From positions 372,001 to 436,000 of the forward strand of contig NZ_LMFO01000029.1 in assembly GCF_001426865.1 (NCBI RefSeq): a stretch of DNA of 64,000 nucleotides, in the 5' to 3' direction. The position numbers were made by a program, and so were the translations under genes. Of this stretch, positions 52,317 through 62,089 are shown piece by piece; the first letter of the stretch is position 1; each line of letters opens with the position of its first letter. The notes under the pieces were generated by a model. The model had not been told where the DNA came from, searched no databases, and saw nothing but the letters and a program-made list of their open reading frames with translations. The DNA is from Paenibacillus sp. Root52. GTDB taxonomy: Bacteria > Bacillota > Bacilli > Paenibacillales > Paenibacillaceae.

Positions 52317-53258
52317 ATGCAATATACAGGATGGTCAATAGATATTCTTGAATACGCTTTATCAAGTGAATACACTATTCGATTAGCGGATCCGGAAGAG
52401 TGGGGCAAGTATTGCTCCGTTTATTATAACATGCGTTATATCGGTTTCTTTAGGGAAGAGGGCTTCAACTCTTCTCAACGAAATGCCTACTGGATCTATA
52501 GAGGAGAGTCAAGAGTAGGTGGAGTAAGAATAGAGCCTAATGTTATGTATCATTTATTCTATATTCCCCCATTTCGCGATTCATTTAAAGTATTGAGTCT
52601 TCTTAAACAACTATTAATGAGTTGGTCTGATCGAACTAAACCTATTAAAACCTATGAAATTCTTTCGGATCAGGTTGATTTATACGCTAGAGCTGGATTT
52701 TGGCCAGATGAATTCCGATGTCGATGGATGCAGCGTCCGACGGAACAGTACAACATTGTATGGGATCGTAATTTTAGTATTGAAAGCCCGCAGATTATTG
52801 ACCATCAGCAGGGGGCTAAGAAATTTAGTAAAGAAGACGAAATTGCAAATTGTGATTTTAATAGCTTTGTAGGGAGCCTAGAGGCAGTAAGGAGAAAGAA
52901 GTTCTTGCTTGAAGATTATGTCCCTCATGAAGATCCTAATTATACAAATGAGATATTAAATCAGGCGTCTACCCTTGTGTACGATCAAGAAACGGGTCAG
53001 CTTATTGCGAATTGTCGGCTTTGTTTGCAAGATAATCAAGCGGCTGTTTACAGTGTAGGTGTCATTCCTGCTTACCGAGGAAGAGGGATTGCTACACGTA
53101 TGTTGCAACGAGCCTTGATGGTCATTAAAGATCATTATCCAGTACTGAGATTGTATGTGATGGAGGGTAATGATGCGGAGTCTTTGTACTACAATCTCGG
53201 CTTTGTTCAAGGCGAGTTGGAGGTACAAACGATGTACATACCTGCGATTGAATCATAG
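52317..53258 (+). CDS. Two-domain GNAT acetyltransferase
   Basis: 313 residues. The N-terminal half is a divergent GNAT-like domain; the C-terminal half has a clear acetyl-CoA loop AVYSVGVIPAYRGRGIATRM and DAESLYYNLGFVQGELE. AGGGAGGA before the ATG. Confidence 0.84.
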   Translation: MQYTGWSIDILEYALSSEYTIRLADPEEWGKYCSVYYNMRYIGFFREEGFNSSQRNAYWIYRGESRVGGVRIEPNVMYHLFYIPPFRDSFKVLSLLKQLLMSWSDRTKPIKTYEILSDQVDLYARAGFWPDEFRCRWMQRPTEQYNIVWDRNFSIESPQIIDHQQGAKKFSKEDEIANCDFNSFVGSLEAVRRKKFLLEDYVPHEDPNYTNEILNQASTLVYDQETGQLIANCRLCLQDNQAAVYSVGVIPAYRGRGIATRMLQRALMVIKDHYPVLRLYVMEGNDAESLYYNLGFVQGELEVQTMYIPAIES

Positions 53259-53319
53259 GTACAATTATGCTCTCTACGAAAGGGTAATCTCTTGAAACGT
53301 TGACATGAGGAGGAATGAA

Positions 53320-53973
53320 ATGAACAGTAGATTGATTCTCATTGATGGGATGCCTGGTTCGGGTAAATCCACAACAGGACTTGCTATACATGAACAATTG
53401 AATGAGCAAAAGATCGCCAATGTATTCTACCATGAATTAGATGATCACCACCCACTTCGCATTTACGACCGGCAATTCACTTCATTTTCTATTGTAGAAG
53501 AGGCAGAATGGTTTATTGCAAAAGTGGAGCAGCTGTTTACTGACTTTGTCAATAATCCAATTCATCGTAATCAGATGACAATTGTGGAGAGCAGCACTTT
53601 TCAAAATACAATTGGCTTCGCATACAACATGCAAATGAGCGAAGATCGAATAATGGATCTGACCCGGAGGATTCAAAATATACTTAGCGCTCTTAACCCT
53701 GAACTTATCTATGTATATCAAGATAATGTAGAGCAACATTGGAGATGGATATGCGATGTTCGTGGACCTGAGTTTACGCAAGGTCGTTGCGGGCTCTATT
53801 CCGATGATGATTTTGTTGAAGCAGGAAAGTTTTGGACGAAAAATCAAGATTTCGTTTGTAATATCGTTCAGCATTGGGATATTCCCAAACTTATCATACA
53901 GAACAAAGGATATAAGTGGGATGAATACAAGCTCAACATATTTGAATTTCTAAAGTTAGCAGATTCTAAATAA
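53320..53973 (+). CDS. P-loop kinase-like protein
   Basis: 217 residues. P-loop LIDGMPGSGKSTTG, then YHELDDHHPLRIY and MTIVESSTFQNT, a layout like small nucleoside or tRNA-processing kinases; the C-terminal half is unfamiliar (WRWICDVRGPEF). ATG 53320 after GAGGAGG. Confidence 0.8.
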   Translation: MNSRLILIDGMPGSGKSTTGLAIHEQLNEQKIANVFYHELDDHHPLRIYDRQFTSFSIVEEAEWFIAKVEQLFTDFVNNPIHRNQMTIVESSTFQNTIGFAYNMQMSEDRIMDLTRRIQNILSALNPELIYVYQDNVEQHWRWICDVRGPEFTQGRCGLYSDDDFVEAGKFWTKNQDFVCNIVQHWDIPKLIIQNKGYKWDEYKLNIFEFLKLADSK

Positions 53974-54013
53974 CAGTCGAGTCGATAATACAATTTCAGT
54001 AGGAGTATAGCCA

Positions 54014-54835
54014 ATGAATTTAAAAGAAAAGTTAATCTTGATTAAGAAAAATGATTACGAAGCACCTCCAGATGCCTTCCTATTGGTACAAGAAATGATC
54101 AGCCATATCGGTTCATTAGATGCCGAATTACGAGATGAGCTCATTTATACAACGTTATCACATTGGATCCCTGGCAACATACTAGCTGTAAACGAGTTAG
54201 AGCATATACTATCCACTATTTTGGATCATAACCATTTGCTATATAAGCTGGGTGAATCGAACACAGATTCTGTGTTCACTCGATCATTCTCCATTCTCGT
54301 TATACCACTGTTGTTGGCGAGACACAATGAATCACCGTTTCTCTCAAGTGAGCAGATCCATCAGATTAAGGAGAACGTGTTCTACAATGTACAACAAGAG
54401 CGAGACTATCGTGGTTACGATGAAGACAAAGGCTGGGCTCACGCTATAGCTCATGCAGCGGATGCATTGGATGATTTGGCGCAGTGCTCCGAATTGGACA
54501 AGAAGGATCTGTCCACGATGCTTGATCTAATTTATGAAAAGATGACGATAACAGATCGTGTCTACTCTGATGGGGAAGATGAACGTATGATCAGACCCAT
54601 CATTCAAATTTTAAATCGAAGAATCCTTAGTCGAGTGGAGCTAGAAGAGTGGATTCAACGTTTTGGTACGGTGGAAAAAAGTCCGGAGTTTCTTCCTGCC
54701 TTCAGGCAGAAAAATAATATAAAGAACTTTCTGAAAAGTTTGTATTTCCGCATTAAATTTTATGAAACCGATGGGGGGCTTTGCCCGATAATAGAACGTA
54801 CTTTATATCAAGTTGAGCCTGTATATTACTCCTAA
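54014..54835 (+). CDS. DUF2785 protein
   Basis: 273 residues of DUF2785, all-helical; the family motif EDKGWAHAIAHAADAL is present at about 137-152. Function unknown. AGGAGTA before the ATG. Confidence 0.85.
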   Translation: MNLKEKLILIKKNDYEAPPDAFLLVQEMISHIGSLDAELRDELIYTTLSHWIPGNILAVNELEHILSTILDHNHLLYKLGESNTDSVFTRSFSILVIPLLLARHNESPFLSSEQIHQIKENVFYNVQQERDYRGYDEDKGWAHAIAHAADALDDLAQCSELDKKDLSTMLDLIYEKMTITDRVYSDGEDERMIRPIIQILNRRILSRVELEEWIQRFGTVEKSPEFLPAFRQKNNIKNFLKSLYFRIKFYETDGGLCPIIERTLYQVEPVYYS

Positions 54836-54858
54836 AATGTAAGAACAGAGGTGACCGA

Positions 54859-55380
54859 ATGTTATATGATCTTAAAGGTGAAGACAATATGTCGCCCATG
54901 GTAGGGGTGTTATATTCCGTTGTGAAGGAGAATAGCGAGCGACTGCAACGCATCACCGAGGGTATGTCACAAGAAGAGATCGATTATAAGGGATACAATG
55001 GTACGTTTAATAGTACTGCACAGCTACTTCGGCATATTCTATATGTGGATCTGAATTGGGTATATCGAATAAAGGGTGAACCACTTCCGCAGACGTCTAT
55101 AGAACAGTTCGGCCCTATGATTGATGAACACAATAAACTTCCTATGGTGAACGAAATTCCGTGGAATCTACTGATCTCACAATATGAAGATGTACTACAA
55201 ATGATTAAAGATTCATGTGATCAATTAATAGATGATGATCTAGATCGAGTTGTCCTATTCGGACATGAAAATGAAAAGCAAGCAACGATACGTTGGGGAT
55301 TGTGGCACATGGCTGATCATAGCCGATATCATCAAGCTCATATTAACCAGCTTAGAAAGTGGTTTAGCCAACAGAGCTGA
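54859..55380 (+). CDS. DinB-family protein
   Basis: 173 residues. TAQLLRHILYVDLNWVYRIKG gives the first metal His, WHMADHSRYHQAHINQLRKW the other two. Probable metal-dependent thiol transferase-like protein. GAGGTGA lies before the ATG. Confidence 0.84.
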   Translation: MLYDLKGEDNMSPMVGVLYSVVKENSERLQRITEGMSQEEIDYKGYNGTFNSTAQLLRHILYVDLNWVYRIKGEPLPQTSIEQFGPMIDEHNKLPMVNEIPWNLLISQYEDVLQMIKDSCDQLIDDDLDRVVLFGHENEKQATIRWGLWHMADHSRYHQAHINQLRKWFSQQS

Positions 55381-55400
55381 GCAAGTAAAGGAGAACCAGG

Positions 55401-55640
55401 TTGAAGAAATACATTGAAATTGGTGTAGGCAATACATGGTTTATTCGAACTGAGTTGGAGCATGAAGATGGAACAGAAACGGAAATTAAGGGAATCTATT
55501 CGCCTTTCCAACTAAAATCAATATATATCCGAGTATGGTTCGGTAAACGCGTGTTCATCATGGATACGAGAGAAGGCATGAAGTTAGCAAAGAAAGATAA
55601 GAAGAAATACAAGCTCATTCTTGGATTTTACGGCATATAG
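55401..55640 (+). CDS. DUF3977 protein
   Basis: 79 residues. KKYIEIGVGNTWFIRTELEHEDGTE matches DUF3977; basic C-terminus. TTG start after AAAGGAG. Function unknown. Confidence 0.82.
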   Translation: MKKYIEIGVGNTWFIRTELEHEDGTETEIKGIYSPFQLKSIYIRVWFGKRVFIMDTREGMKLAKKDKKKYKLILGFYGI

Positions 55641-55666
55641 ATCACGAATTGGAAAGGGGGAAAAAG

Positions 55667-56047
55667 ATGATGAGATCCATTAAACGATCGCTGGGTATCT
55701 GTATTGCACTTTTTCTCGCCATCATCGTAATTTCTGGATGCCGAGCAATGGATGATAGTACCGGTTCTATTTCTAGCTGGGCGTATTCGTTTGTTGTGTG
55801 GAACAATCACACGTATAGCATTACCAATGAAACACTACCAAGAGAAGAGATCGATCATGACATAGGTCAAGTAAAACATTATTCTGACAAAGAAGGGTCA
55901 TATAGAGATGGCTTCTCCAACAAATATCCAGTAGGCACGAAGTTATATAAGATCAAGGATGTAGAGACAACCGAATATATAGCTGTAGAAATACAAGAAG
56001 ATCAATTCATCAAAGCTACCAATGAAAATTTATCCGGGGATAAGTAG
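55667..56047 (+). CDS. Lipoprotein
   Basis: 126 residues. Signal peptide (basic MMRSIKRS, hydrophobic core) with lipobox VISGC, then an NTT-like extracellular domain (FVVWNNHTYSITNETLP, FSNKYPVGTKLYKIKDVE). Similar small lipoproteins occur in many Bacilli; function unknown. AAAGGGGG precedes ATG 55667. Confidence 0.78.
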   Translation: MMRSIKRSLGICIALFLAIIVISGCRAMDDSTGSISSWAYSFVVWNNHTYSITNETLPREEIDHDIGQVKHYSDKEGSYRDGFSNKYPVGTKLYKIKDVETTEYIAVEIQEDQFIKATNENLSGDK

Positions 56048-56086
56048 CGCTTGGAAGGAGAAATGAATGCATTCGAGGAGTGGAAG

Positions 56087-56632
56087 ATGAAAAGAACAAT
56101 CATTGGATTACTCAGTGTAATTATTGCGTCTAATGTCGTTTGGGGCTGGCTGTACTTAAATAAGGTGAATGAGCAACCCAACCATGGTTCAAGTACTACA
56201 GCAAACAAAGCTGTACAAATGTATGAATTGAATGGAACAGGAGATCTGTGGGACGTTTCAGACTATAAAATTATTATCACACCAAATCAGATCCAACGAG
56301 GTCATGCAAGCTTAACGTTTAAAGGTGACCCAAGAAGTATCACTGATAGCAACTACTATAAATTAGATATACAGGAGAAAGATCCTGAAGGTAATTATAG
56401 TAAGATGCTTTCGCATGTAGCCACCTCTCACGATGGTCCTATTACAATTCTTAATAATGATAATCTTAAGAATATAGGCTATGTAACTAGTGATTATGCG
56501 TATGATGAGCTGAAGAAGGATCGACAGAATTATGCGAGTACGTTTCTTAGGGTCACATGGAATGATAATGACGGAAAGCTACATTCTGAGGATATTTACC
56601 TCACGATAGAAAATGAAATCACTCTGGAGTAA
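56087..56632 (+). CDS. Membrane-anchored hypothetical protein
   Basis: 181 residues from ATG 56087 (GAGGAG upstream): a single N-terminal membrane helix (IIGLLSVIIASNVVWGWLYL) and an extracellular beta-rich domain. Not recognised. It lies 39 bases after the lipoprotein gene and may share its transcript. Confidence 0.7.
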   Translation: MKRTIIGLLSVIIASNVVWGWLYLNKVNEQPNHGSSTTANKAVQMYELNGTGDLWDVSDYKIIITPNQIQRGHASLTFKGDPRSITDSNYYKLDIQEKDPEGNYSKMLSHVATSHDGPITILNNDNLKNIGYVTSDYAYDELKKDRQNYASTFLRVTWNDNDGKLHSEDIYLTIENEITLE

Positions 56633-56692
56633 CCAGTGGGAATGAAGATTATCGAACTGTCTATTACACTAGGGGAGAAAAGGAGAACAACA

Positions 56693-57118
56693 ATGACGTT
56701 ACATATAACAAATGTAAACAATGATGAAATGAAAAAATATGTGAGAGACCATGTGTTCTATTATAACATGCAGCACTTTCCAGATGAGATCAAAGGTAGA
56801 TATCAAGAAATACACCTATTTCTTCAAGATGAAGAAGGTCAAGTTTATGGTGGACTCCTGGGTGAGACGTGCTGGAACTGGCTTGAGATTCATTATTTAT
56901 TTGTCGAGCCTAGTCTAAGAGGCCAGAGGTATGGGAGGAAACTGATTCAAGAAGTAGAGAAGATTGCTCTGAAGAAAAAATGTGATTTCATCAAAGTAGA
57001 CACATTAAGCTTTCAAGCCTTGGATTTTTATGAAAAAGAAGGCTACGAGGTGTATGGCAAGATTGAAAATGCAGGAGGCTACACACATTATTATATGAAA
57101 AAAGAATTGAATTCATAA
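56693..57118 (+). CDS. GNAT acetyltransferase
   Basis: 141 residues; LEIHYLFVEPSLRGQRYGRK acetyl-CoA loop and TLSFQALDFYEKEGYEVYGK end. ATG 56693 follows AAAGGAG. Confidence 0.86.
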   Translation: MTLHITNVNNDEMKKYVRDHVFYYNMQHFPDEIKGRYQEIHLFLQDEEGQVYGGLLGETCWNWLEIHYLFVEPSLRGQRYGRKLIQEVEKIALKKKCDFIKVDTLSFQALDFYEKEGYEVYGKIENAGGYTHYYMKKELNS

Positions 57119-57171
57119 AAAATAGGTGACAAGTGCAGTTGTTAAAGCGTTCTAGTATAGAGGTGAAAAAT

Positions 57172-57849
57172 ATGAGAAAAGGTAAACTCTTCATCATCGT
57201 TGTACTTCTATTCATACTATCCGGCACATTGAACGTATTTCAGTATGACCGAGCTAAAGAACATGAGAATTACGAAACGGCTGTCGAAATTGCCTTGAGT
57301 TATTTTAACTCACAATATAGGGTGGGAGCGCTTTACGAAAATTTAGCTTACGCAATATCTAACAACAGGTTATACATTGGTGATCGGGGCGGATCTAGCA
57401 ATATCGTGTCCAGGGATTTGCAACACTTAAGTGTGATGCACAGAGAATTAACGTTATTGTACGGGCCGATCAGTTCTTACGCGAATTATACTGATGTTAG
57501 TAGTCTAAGGGAGAATAGTATATACAGTATGTATGTCGATTTTTCATTATTTTTTGAGTGCTTAGGTGTGCAGCAAGAATGGATTGTATCGGACACTGGT
57601 GGGCGGTATATCGACCTAGAAGGACTGAGTAATGAATTATATCGTGGAGTACGGATTATAGAAGAAATTACGGGTCAACTCGAATCGATCCGAAGTCGTA
57701 GCTATGAGAACCAAACGGGCAGTGATAAAGAGGCATTAGCAGATTATTTAATTCAAAGCGCAGCATACTTCAAGTCCCAAGAAGTTCAGGAGCATTATCA
57801 ATCCATCCTAAAGATGAATAAAGAATTGATTGCGATAACGAGTAGTTAA
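57172..57849 (+). CDS. Membrane-anchored hypothetical protein
   Basis: 225 residues. N-terminal membrane helix (LFIIVVLLFILSGTLNVF) followed by an extracellular helical domain. Not recognised. ATG 57172 after GAGGTG. Confidence 0.7.
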   Translation: MRKGKLFIIVVLLFILSGTLNVFQYDRAKEHENYETAVEIALSYFNSQYRVGALYENLAYAISNNRLYIGDRGGSSNIVSRDLQHLSVMHRELTLLYGPISSYANYTDVSSLRENSIYSMYVDFSLFFECLGVQQEWIVSDTGGRYIDLEGLSNELYRGVRIIEEITGQLESIRSRSYENQTGSDKEALADYLIQSAAYFKSQEVQEHYQSILKMNKELIAITSS

Positions 57850-57883
57850 TTGATCCGAGCATAACAAAGGGAGTTGACACGAG

Positions 57884-58756
57884 CTGACTGAGTATTATTG
57901 GGACAAGCAAATAGAGTACCTCAGAAATACACGGGGGCTGTACTATAACGATGATTATTTACAATTTCTAGTGCAGTCTGTCTGGAAAATAACGAAGCCG
58001 GTGAATATGATCGATTATGGTTGTGGGTTCGGATATTTAGGTCTTAAACTTCTTCCTTTGTTGCCTGAGGGCTCAACCTACACGGGGATTGATAAAGGGG
58101 AAGCATTGATTAAAGAGGCTCAACACGTATATTCAAAGCTCCAATATAATACTCAGTTCTATGTGTGTGATCTGGAGACGGCTGTTATGGAAAGAAAATA
58201 TGACATAGCAGTGAGCCATGCATTTTTACTTCATATGCACAATGCGAATGACATCCTACAGAAGATGAAGGAAAGTGTGCTACCTCACGGGAAAATGATA
58301 TGTTTTGAACCTCATTGGATCGGTGGCATGGCCAATTATTATGTTGAAGACATGCAACAAAGCAATGTCGTTCGATTAGGAGAGTTACAGAAACTGTTCG
58401 AGGAGGATCTGAAACGTACGGGCAAGGATGGCAATATCGGGATGCGGCTGCCTATCTTAATGAGTCAATTGGGATTGAAACATGTGGAATGTCGAATCAG
58501 TGACAAGGTTAACTTCTTGGATCAGAATATGGATGTAGCGCAGAAAAATAAATTATATCATTCCCTGAAGGAAGAAGGCATAGGTCAGAACCCTGGTGAT
58601 GCAGAGCAGAACATCGATAACTTGATAGCTAGAGGATTAAGTTCGGATGAAGCCAAGCGACAATATGAGGCTGAACTCGCCTTCTCCTCCGTTTTCAATC
58701 CAGATTCTTGGTTGATGTATGCACCAAATATGAAAATTTCGTTTGGCACGGTGTAA
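57884..58756 (+). CDS. Class I SAM-dependent methyltransferase, apparent CTG start
   Basis: 290 residues if begun at CTG 57884, which sits ten bases after AAAGGGAG. The segment LTEYYWDKQIEYLRNTRGLY before the first conventional start (GTG 57971) is in frame and looks like the family's normal N-terminus. SAM motif I is MIDYGCGFGYLGLKLL, followed by YTGIDKGEAL and VSHAFLLHM. Confidence 0.8.
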   Translation: MTEYYWDKQIEYLRNTRGLYYNDDYLQFLVQSVWKITKPVNMIDYGCGFGYLGLKLLPLLPEGSTYTGIDKGEALIKEAQHVYSKLQYNTQFYVCDLETAVMERKYDIAVSHAFLLHMHNANDILQKMKESVLPHGKMICFEPHWIGGMANYYVEDMQQSNVVRLGELQKLFEEDLKRTGKDGNIGMRLPILMSQLGLKHVECRISDKVNFLDQNMDVAQKNKLYHSLKEEGIGQNPGDAEQNIDNLIARGLSSDEAKRQYEAELAFSSVFNPDSWLMYAPNMKISFGTV

Positions 58757-58798
58757 TGAGTTTAGAATGATGAAAAGAATTGAATGAAGGAGTTAGTT

Positions 58799-59371
58799 AT
58801 GAACCTTCCATCTAATAGCAATCAAGAAAAACGCAGTGATTCTCAATTGAATCTGTTACATCAAGCACAAGAAATGATACCTGCTAAACCGCCAGAACCT
58901 TGGCGTCATGAAGTGGTGATCCCTGCGGCAGGTTGTATAGCTTGTGGCTGGAACTCAGATGAGAATCTTGTGCTGATTAGTAGTTCAGGCTACAGCTTGA
59001 ATGATTCTGATACAGGTCTAACCATCCATAGGGATCGAGATGCCAACAACACCTATGACAGTATGAGTCCAGATCAGTTAGCATTCCGTATCCCATATAA
59101 TGACGAATCCATTTCTATTTTTGGATTCGATTCCGGCGATGGGAATCGCGTCACTCATGATGGTTGGAGTGTGGAAGTGATCTATCCATGGTGGCCTCTA
59201 GCATCAGTCATTATAGAAAATGTATTTCGGCCTAACTATAACTATCTAGAGAGTGCCACGATGATAGATTTGAATCGACTGGATGGCCCGGTTAAATGTG
59301 GTTTTTCCCCTTCTGGGAATAAGCTCGTCATTCTGGGTTCTGGTGGAGCGCTGACCTATACAAGAGAGTGA
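58799..59371 (+). CDS. Hypothetical protein
   Basis: 190 residues, not recognised. Beta-rich, with AAGCIACGWNSDENLVLISSSG and SPSGNKLVILGSGGAL, which recall propeller-like blades. AAGGAG precedes ATG 58799. Confidence 0.65.
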   Translation: MNLPSNSNQEKRSDSQLNLLHQAQEMIPAKPPEPWRHEVVIPAAGCIACGWNSDENLVLISSSGYSLNDSDTGLTIHRDRDANNTYDSMSPDQLAFRIPYNDESISIFGFDSGDGNRVTHDGWSVEVIYPWWPLASVIIENVFRPNYNYLESATMIDLNRLDGPVKCGFSPSGNKLVILGSGGALTYTRE

Positions 59372-59406
59372 TGGATTAAACAGGTCAGAGCAGAAGATTG
59401 GAGCAG

Positions 59407-59676
59407 ATGATGTTTACAATCGAAGTTGAAGATGTTTTTGAAGCCCAAGGTAAAGGTGGAGTGATTGCGGGTAGAATTTTGAACAACAGTTCGATACTGA
59501 AGGTTGGAGATAACCTGATTAGTTCAGAGGATGATGGAGTCAGCATTCCCGTAAAACAAATCCAATTGATGAATTATGAAGTAGGCATACAGAATATAAA
59601 ACATATAGGTATTTTAACCAATGTGTCGGTTACTAGTTTGAGAGAACATGTTGGAAAAAGGCTCCATAAGAAATAA
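59407..59676 (+). CDS. EF-Tu domain-2-like small protein
   Basis: 89 residues. TIEVEDVFEAQGKGGVIAGRI then LKVGDNLISSEDDGVSIPVK resembles the beta-barrel domain 2 of translational GTPases as a free-standing protein. GGAG before ATG 59407. Function unknown. Confidence 0.65.
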   Translation: MMFTIEVEDVFEAQGKGGVIAGRILNNSSILKVGDNLISSEDDGVSIPVKQIQLMNYEVGIQNIKHIGILTNVSVTSLREHVGKRLHKK

Positions 59677-59707
59677 GAAAACGAACAACATGAAGGACGT
59701 GACAAGG

Positions 59708-60448
59708 GTGAGAGCATATATACAGGTGAATCAGGATGGCATGTTCTACAATGTGAATGCATTTATTGCATATGAAGGCTTTGCTTCATTGGGATGGGAG
59801 ATTGTTAAGTTCAATGATATCCAAGAAGTTGATGAGAAGAATCCAGAACATATCGTTGTAGGTGGAATTGGTAATGTTAGAAAACGTCTTGAGTTATTAG
59901 GGTTGGAAAGAAGAAAAGGGGAAATTGATTATCCACCGTCCTTATCCAAGTATTATGGTCGAAAAATATGGAGCACAACCATCCAAGACATTTTTGCCAA
60001 TCCTCAGAATTGGAATGTATTTATTAAACCCAAGGATACAACGAAAAAGTTTGCTGGAAAAGTAGTGAGAGAATACAAAGATTTTATAGGACTTGTTGAA
60101 GAAAACGAAGATACGACCATTTGGTGTTCGGAGATTGTGGATTTCAAAACAGAGTGGCGTTGTTTTATCCGATACGGACAAATTCTTGATATTAGACATT
60201 ACAAGGGTGCATGGGATTCCACATTAGATGTAAGTGAGGTGCAACGTGCGGTTAAAGATTTTGTGGATGCACCTGCTGCTTATGGAATGGATTTTGGTAT
60301 AGATCAGTATGGACATATGAAACTGGTCGAGATAAACGATGGGCATTCTCTAGGATCATATGGGATCAGCTCGTTAAATTATGCGAAATTTCTTGCAGCT
60401 CGATGGTCAGAACTGTCAGGAACTACGGACGAATTGAGACATATGTAG
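59708..60448 (+). CDS. ATP-grasp-domain protein
   Basis: About 246 residues resembling small ATP-grasp proteins: NVFIKPKDTTKKFAGKVV (ATP-binding Lys region), WCSEIVDFKTEWRCFIRYGQ and YGHMKLVEINDGHSLGSYG (metal-binding Glu and Asn). GTG 59708 gives MRAYIQVNQ; ATG 59690 is possible. Substrate unknown. Confidence 0.75.
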   Translation: MRAYIQVNQDGMFYNVNAFIAYEGFASLGWEIVKFNDIQEVDEKNPEHIVVGGIGNVRKRLELLGLERRKGEIDYPPSLSKYYGRKIWSTTIQDIFANPQNWNVFIKPKDTTKKFAGKVVREYKDFIGLVEENEDTTIWCSEIVDFKTEWRCFIRYGQILDIRHYKGAWDSTLDVSEVQRAVKDFVDAPAAYGMDFGIDQYGHMKLVEINDGHSLGSYGISSLNYAKFLAARWSELSGTTDELRHM

Positions 60449-60461
60449 ATTGGTAGGTGGT

Positions 60462-61007
60462 ATGGAAGTGCAACCTGATAAACTCATTCCGATAATACAG
60501 AGATTGGAAGAGCACGATATCATGTATTCAGTTGGTGGCAGTGGATTATTGTACTATTTGAACCTGGTTGAATCCATTAATGATTGGGACATCACGGTAA
60601 ATTGCCCTAAACAGGAATTAATGAAAGTGCTTCATGGTTATGAATGTTTAGAGTTAGAAAGTGGGGATTATCCCTTTGCGAGTCAATATAGGATGAGTAT
60701 TGAGACACATCATATAGACTTTATTGGTGGATTTGCCTTATATGCCGAGAAAGGAATACTTCATTTACCGTTAGAGCGTATGGGAGAATGGGACGGAATC
60801 CAAATGGCAAGTCCTGAGGTGTGGTATGTAGCTTATTATTTAATGGGGCGACAATCCAAAGCTGATTTACTGTTACATTATCTTCAAAATAATGCTTGCA
60901 AAATAAACTATAGTTTAATTGAAGATCTTCTAAATAGTACTTCACTAGGTCATGAACTGAGACAATCTCTTATTTCGCTTGTTATAGAAGCTAAATCATA
61001 TAAATAA
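60462..61007 (+). CDS. Nucleotidyltransferase-like protein
   Basis: 181 residues. MYSVGGSGLLYYLNLV and INDWDITV resemble the GG/GS...DxD core of minimal nucleotidyltransferases, but only a shortened acidic motif is visible, so activity is uncertain. ATG 60462 follows TAGGTGG. Confidence 0.68.
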   Translation: MEVQPDKLIPIIQRLEEHDIMYSVGGSGLLYYLNLVESINDWDITVNCPKQELMKVLHGYECLELESGDYPFASQYRMSIETHHIDFIGGFALYAEKGILHLPLERMGEWDGIQMASPEVWYVAYYLMGRQSKADLLLHYLQNNACKINYSLIEDLLNSTSLGHELRQSLISLVIEAKSYK

Positions 61008-61054
61008 CTGATTGAATCGTTTGAAATTTTGCTTTGATAAGTAAGGGAGTGTTC

Positions 61055-62032
61055 ATGGAACTAAAGTCATCGGATGAAATATTAAACGAGATAATAGCGC
61101 AGGTTGAATAGGTTTATGGCTGGACTACGTATCGTGCCGAACCTAATCATTTTGGATACGCCAATCTCAAATGGAAGTTACATACGGATGCAGGAATACG
61201 CTTTGTGAAGCAATATAATGCAGTACGATATTCAGATCAATTGTTGCATTCAGTTGAAACGGCATTAGGATTACAAGATAGATTACATCAAATCGGAATT
61301 CCGTGTCCTAAGATTTTCTCTGATCAAGGGCGTTATATTCAGCGAACTCCATCTTGTGAACGATTCATGGTCACAAATTATTGTGATGGCTATATGGTAA
61401 ACCCAGGAGAGGTAAATGTAGATCAAATGTATGATTTAGGTCAAATTACAGGTAGGCTGCATCAATGGCTCCGTTTAAATGCTCCATCCAATTATCCTTT
61501 GCATTGGCAACCAGAGTCTAAGGCATCCACGTTAGCGACTTGGAAGAAGAACTGGAATGATGCACATACTGTAGGATCACATAAGTACATTTCTGCATTA
61601 GAGACACAGCAGAAAATTATAGATGGATTTAACCTCAATACGTTTCAATCGTGTGAAGAGGGTTGGGTTCTTTGGGATCTATTTGTAGATAATATTTTGT
61701 TCCATTCCAATCAGGTTTCTGCCATTTTGGATTTTGATCGAATGCACTATATTTATCCGGAGTTTGATATTTCGAGAGCTATTCTATCAGGTGCTATATT
61801 AGAGAATAACATCAATGTAGAATCAACAAAGGCATTTGTAGTGGGGTATCGTGAGAGCAGTCCGTTAACTGTTGCAAAACTCATTCGATCTATCCAGTTG
61901 ACGTGGTGGAAGGAAGCATCCTGGTTAAGTATTAGGTCGGAGGAACATCGAACCTTACGGAGATTTGCCCATGAGTTAATGTGGGTGAGTGATAACTGGT
62001 TTGCTCTAGAAGAGATATTGAATGAGATATGA
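61055..62032 (+). pseudogene. APH-like phosphotransferase with early amber stop
   Basis: ATG 61055 (after AAGGGAG) encodes MELKSSDEILNEIIAQVE, then TAG at 61109-61111. The same frame continues uninterrupted as VYGWTTYRAEPNHFGYANL through a complete APH-like kinase: WVLWDLFVDNILF replaces the HGD loop, and ILDFDRMHY is the metal motif. A shorter product from an internal start is possible; otherwise the gene is inactive or read through. Confidence 0.72.
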
Positions 62033-62089
62033 ACGGTAAACATTGAATCATGAATGAGCTGGATATTAGGAGAACGAGAGGGAGCGACT

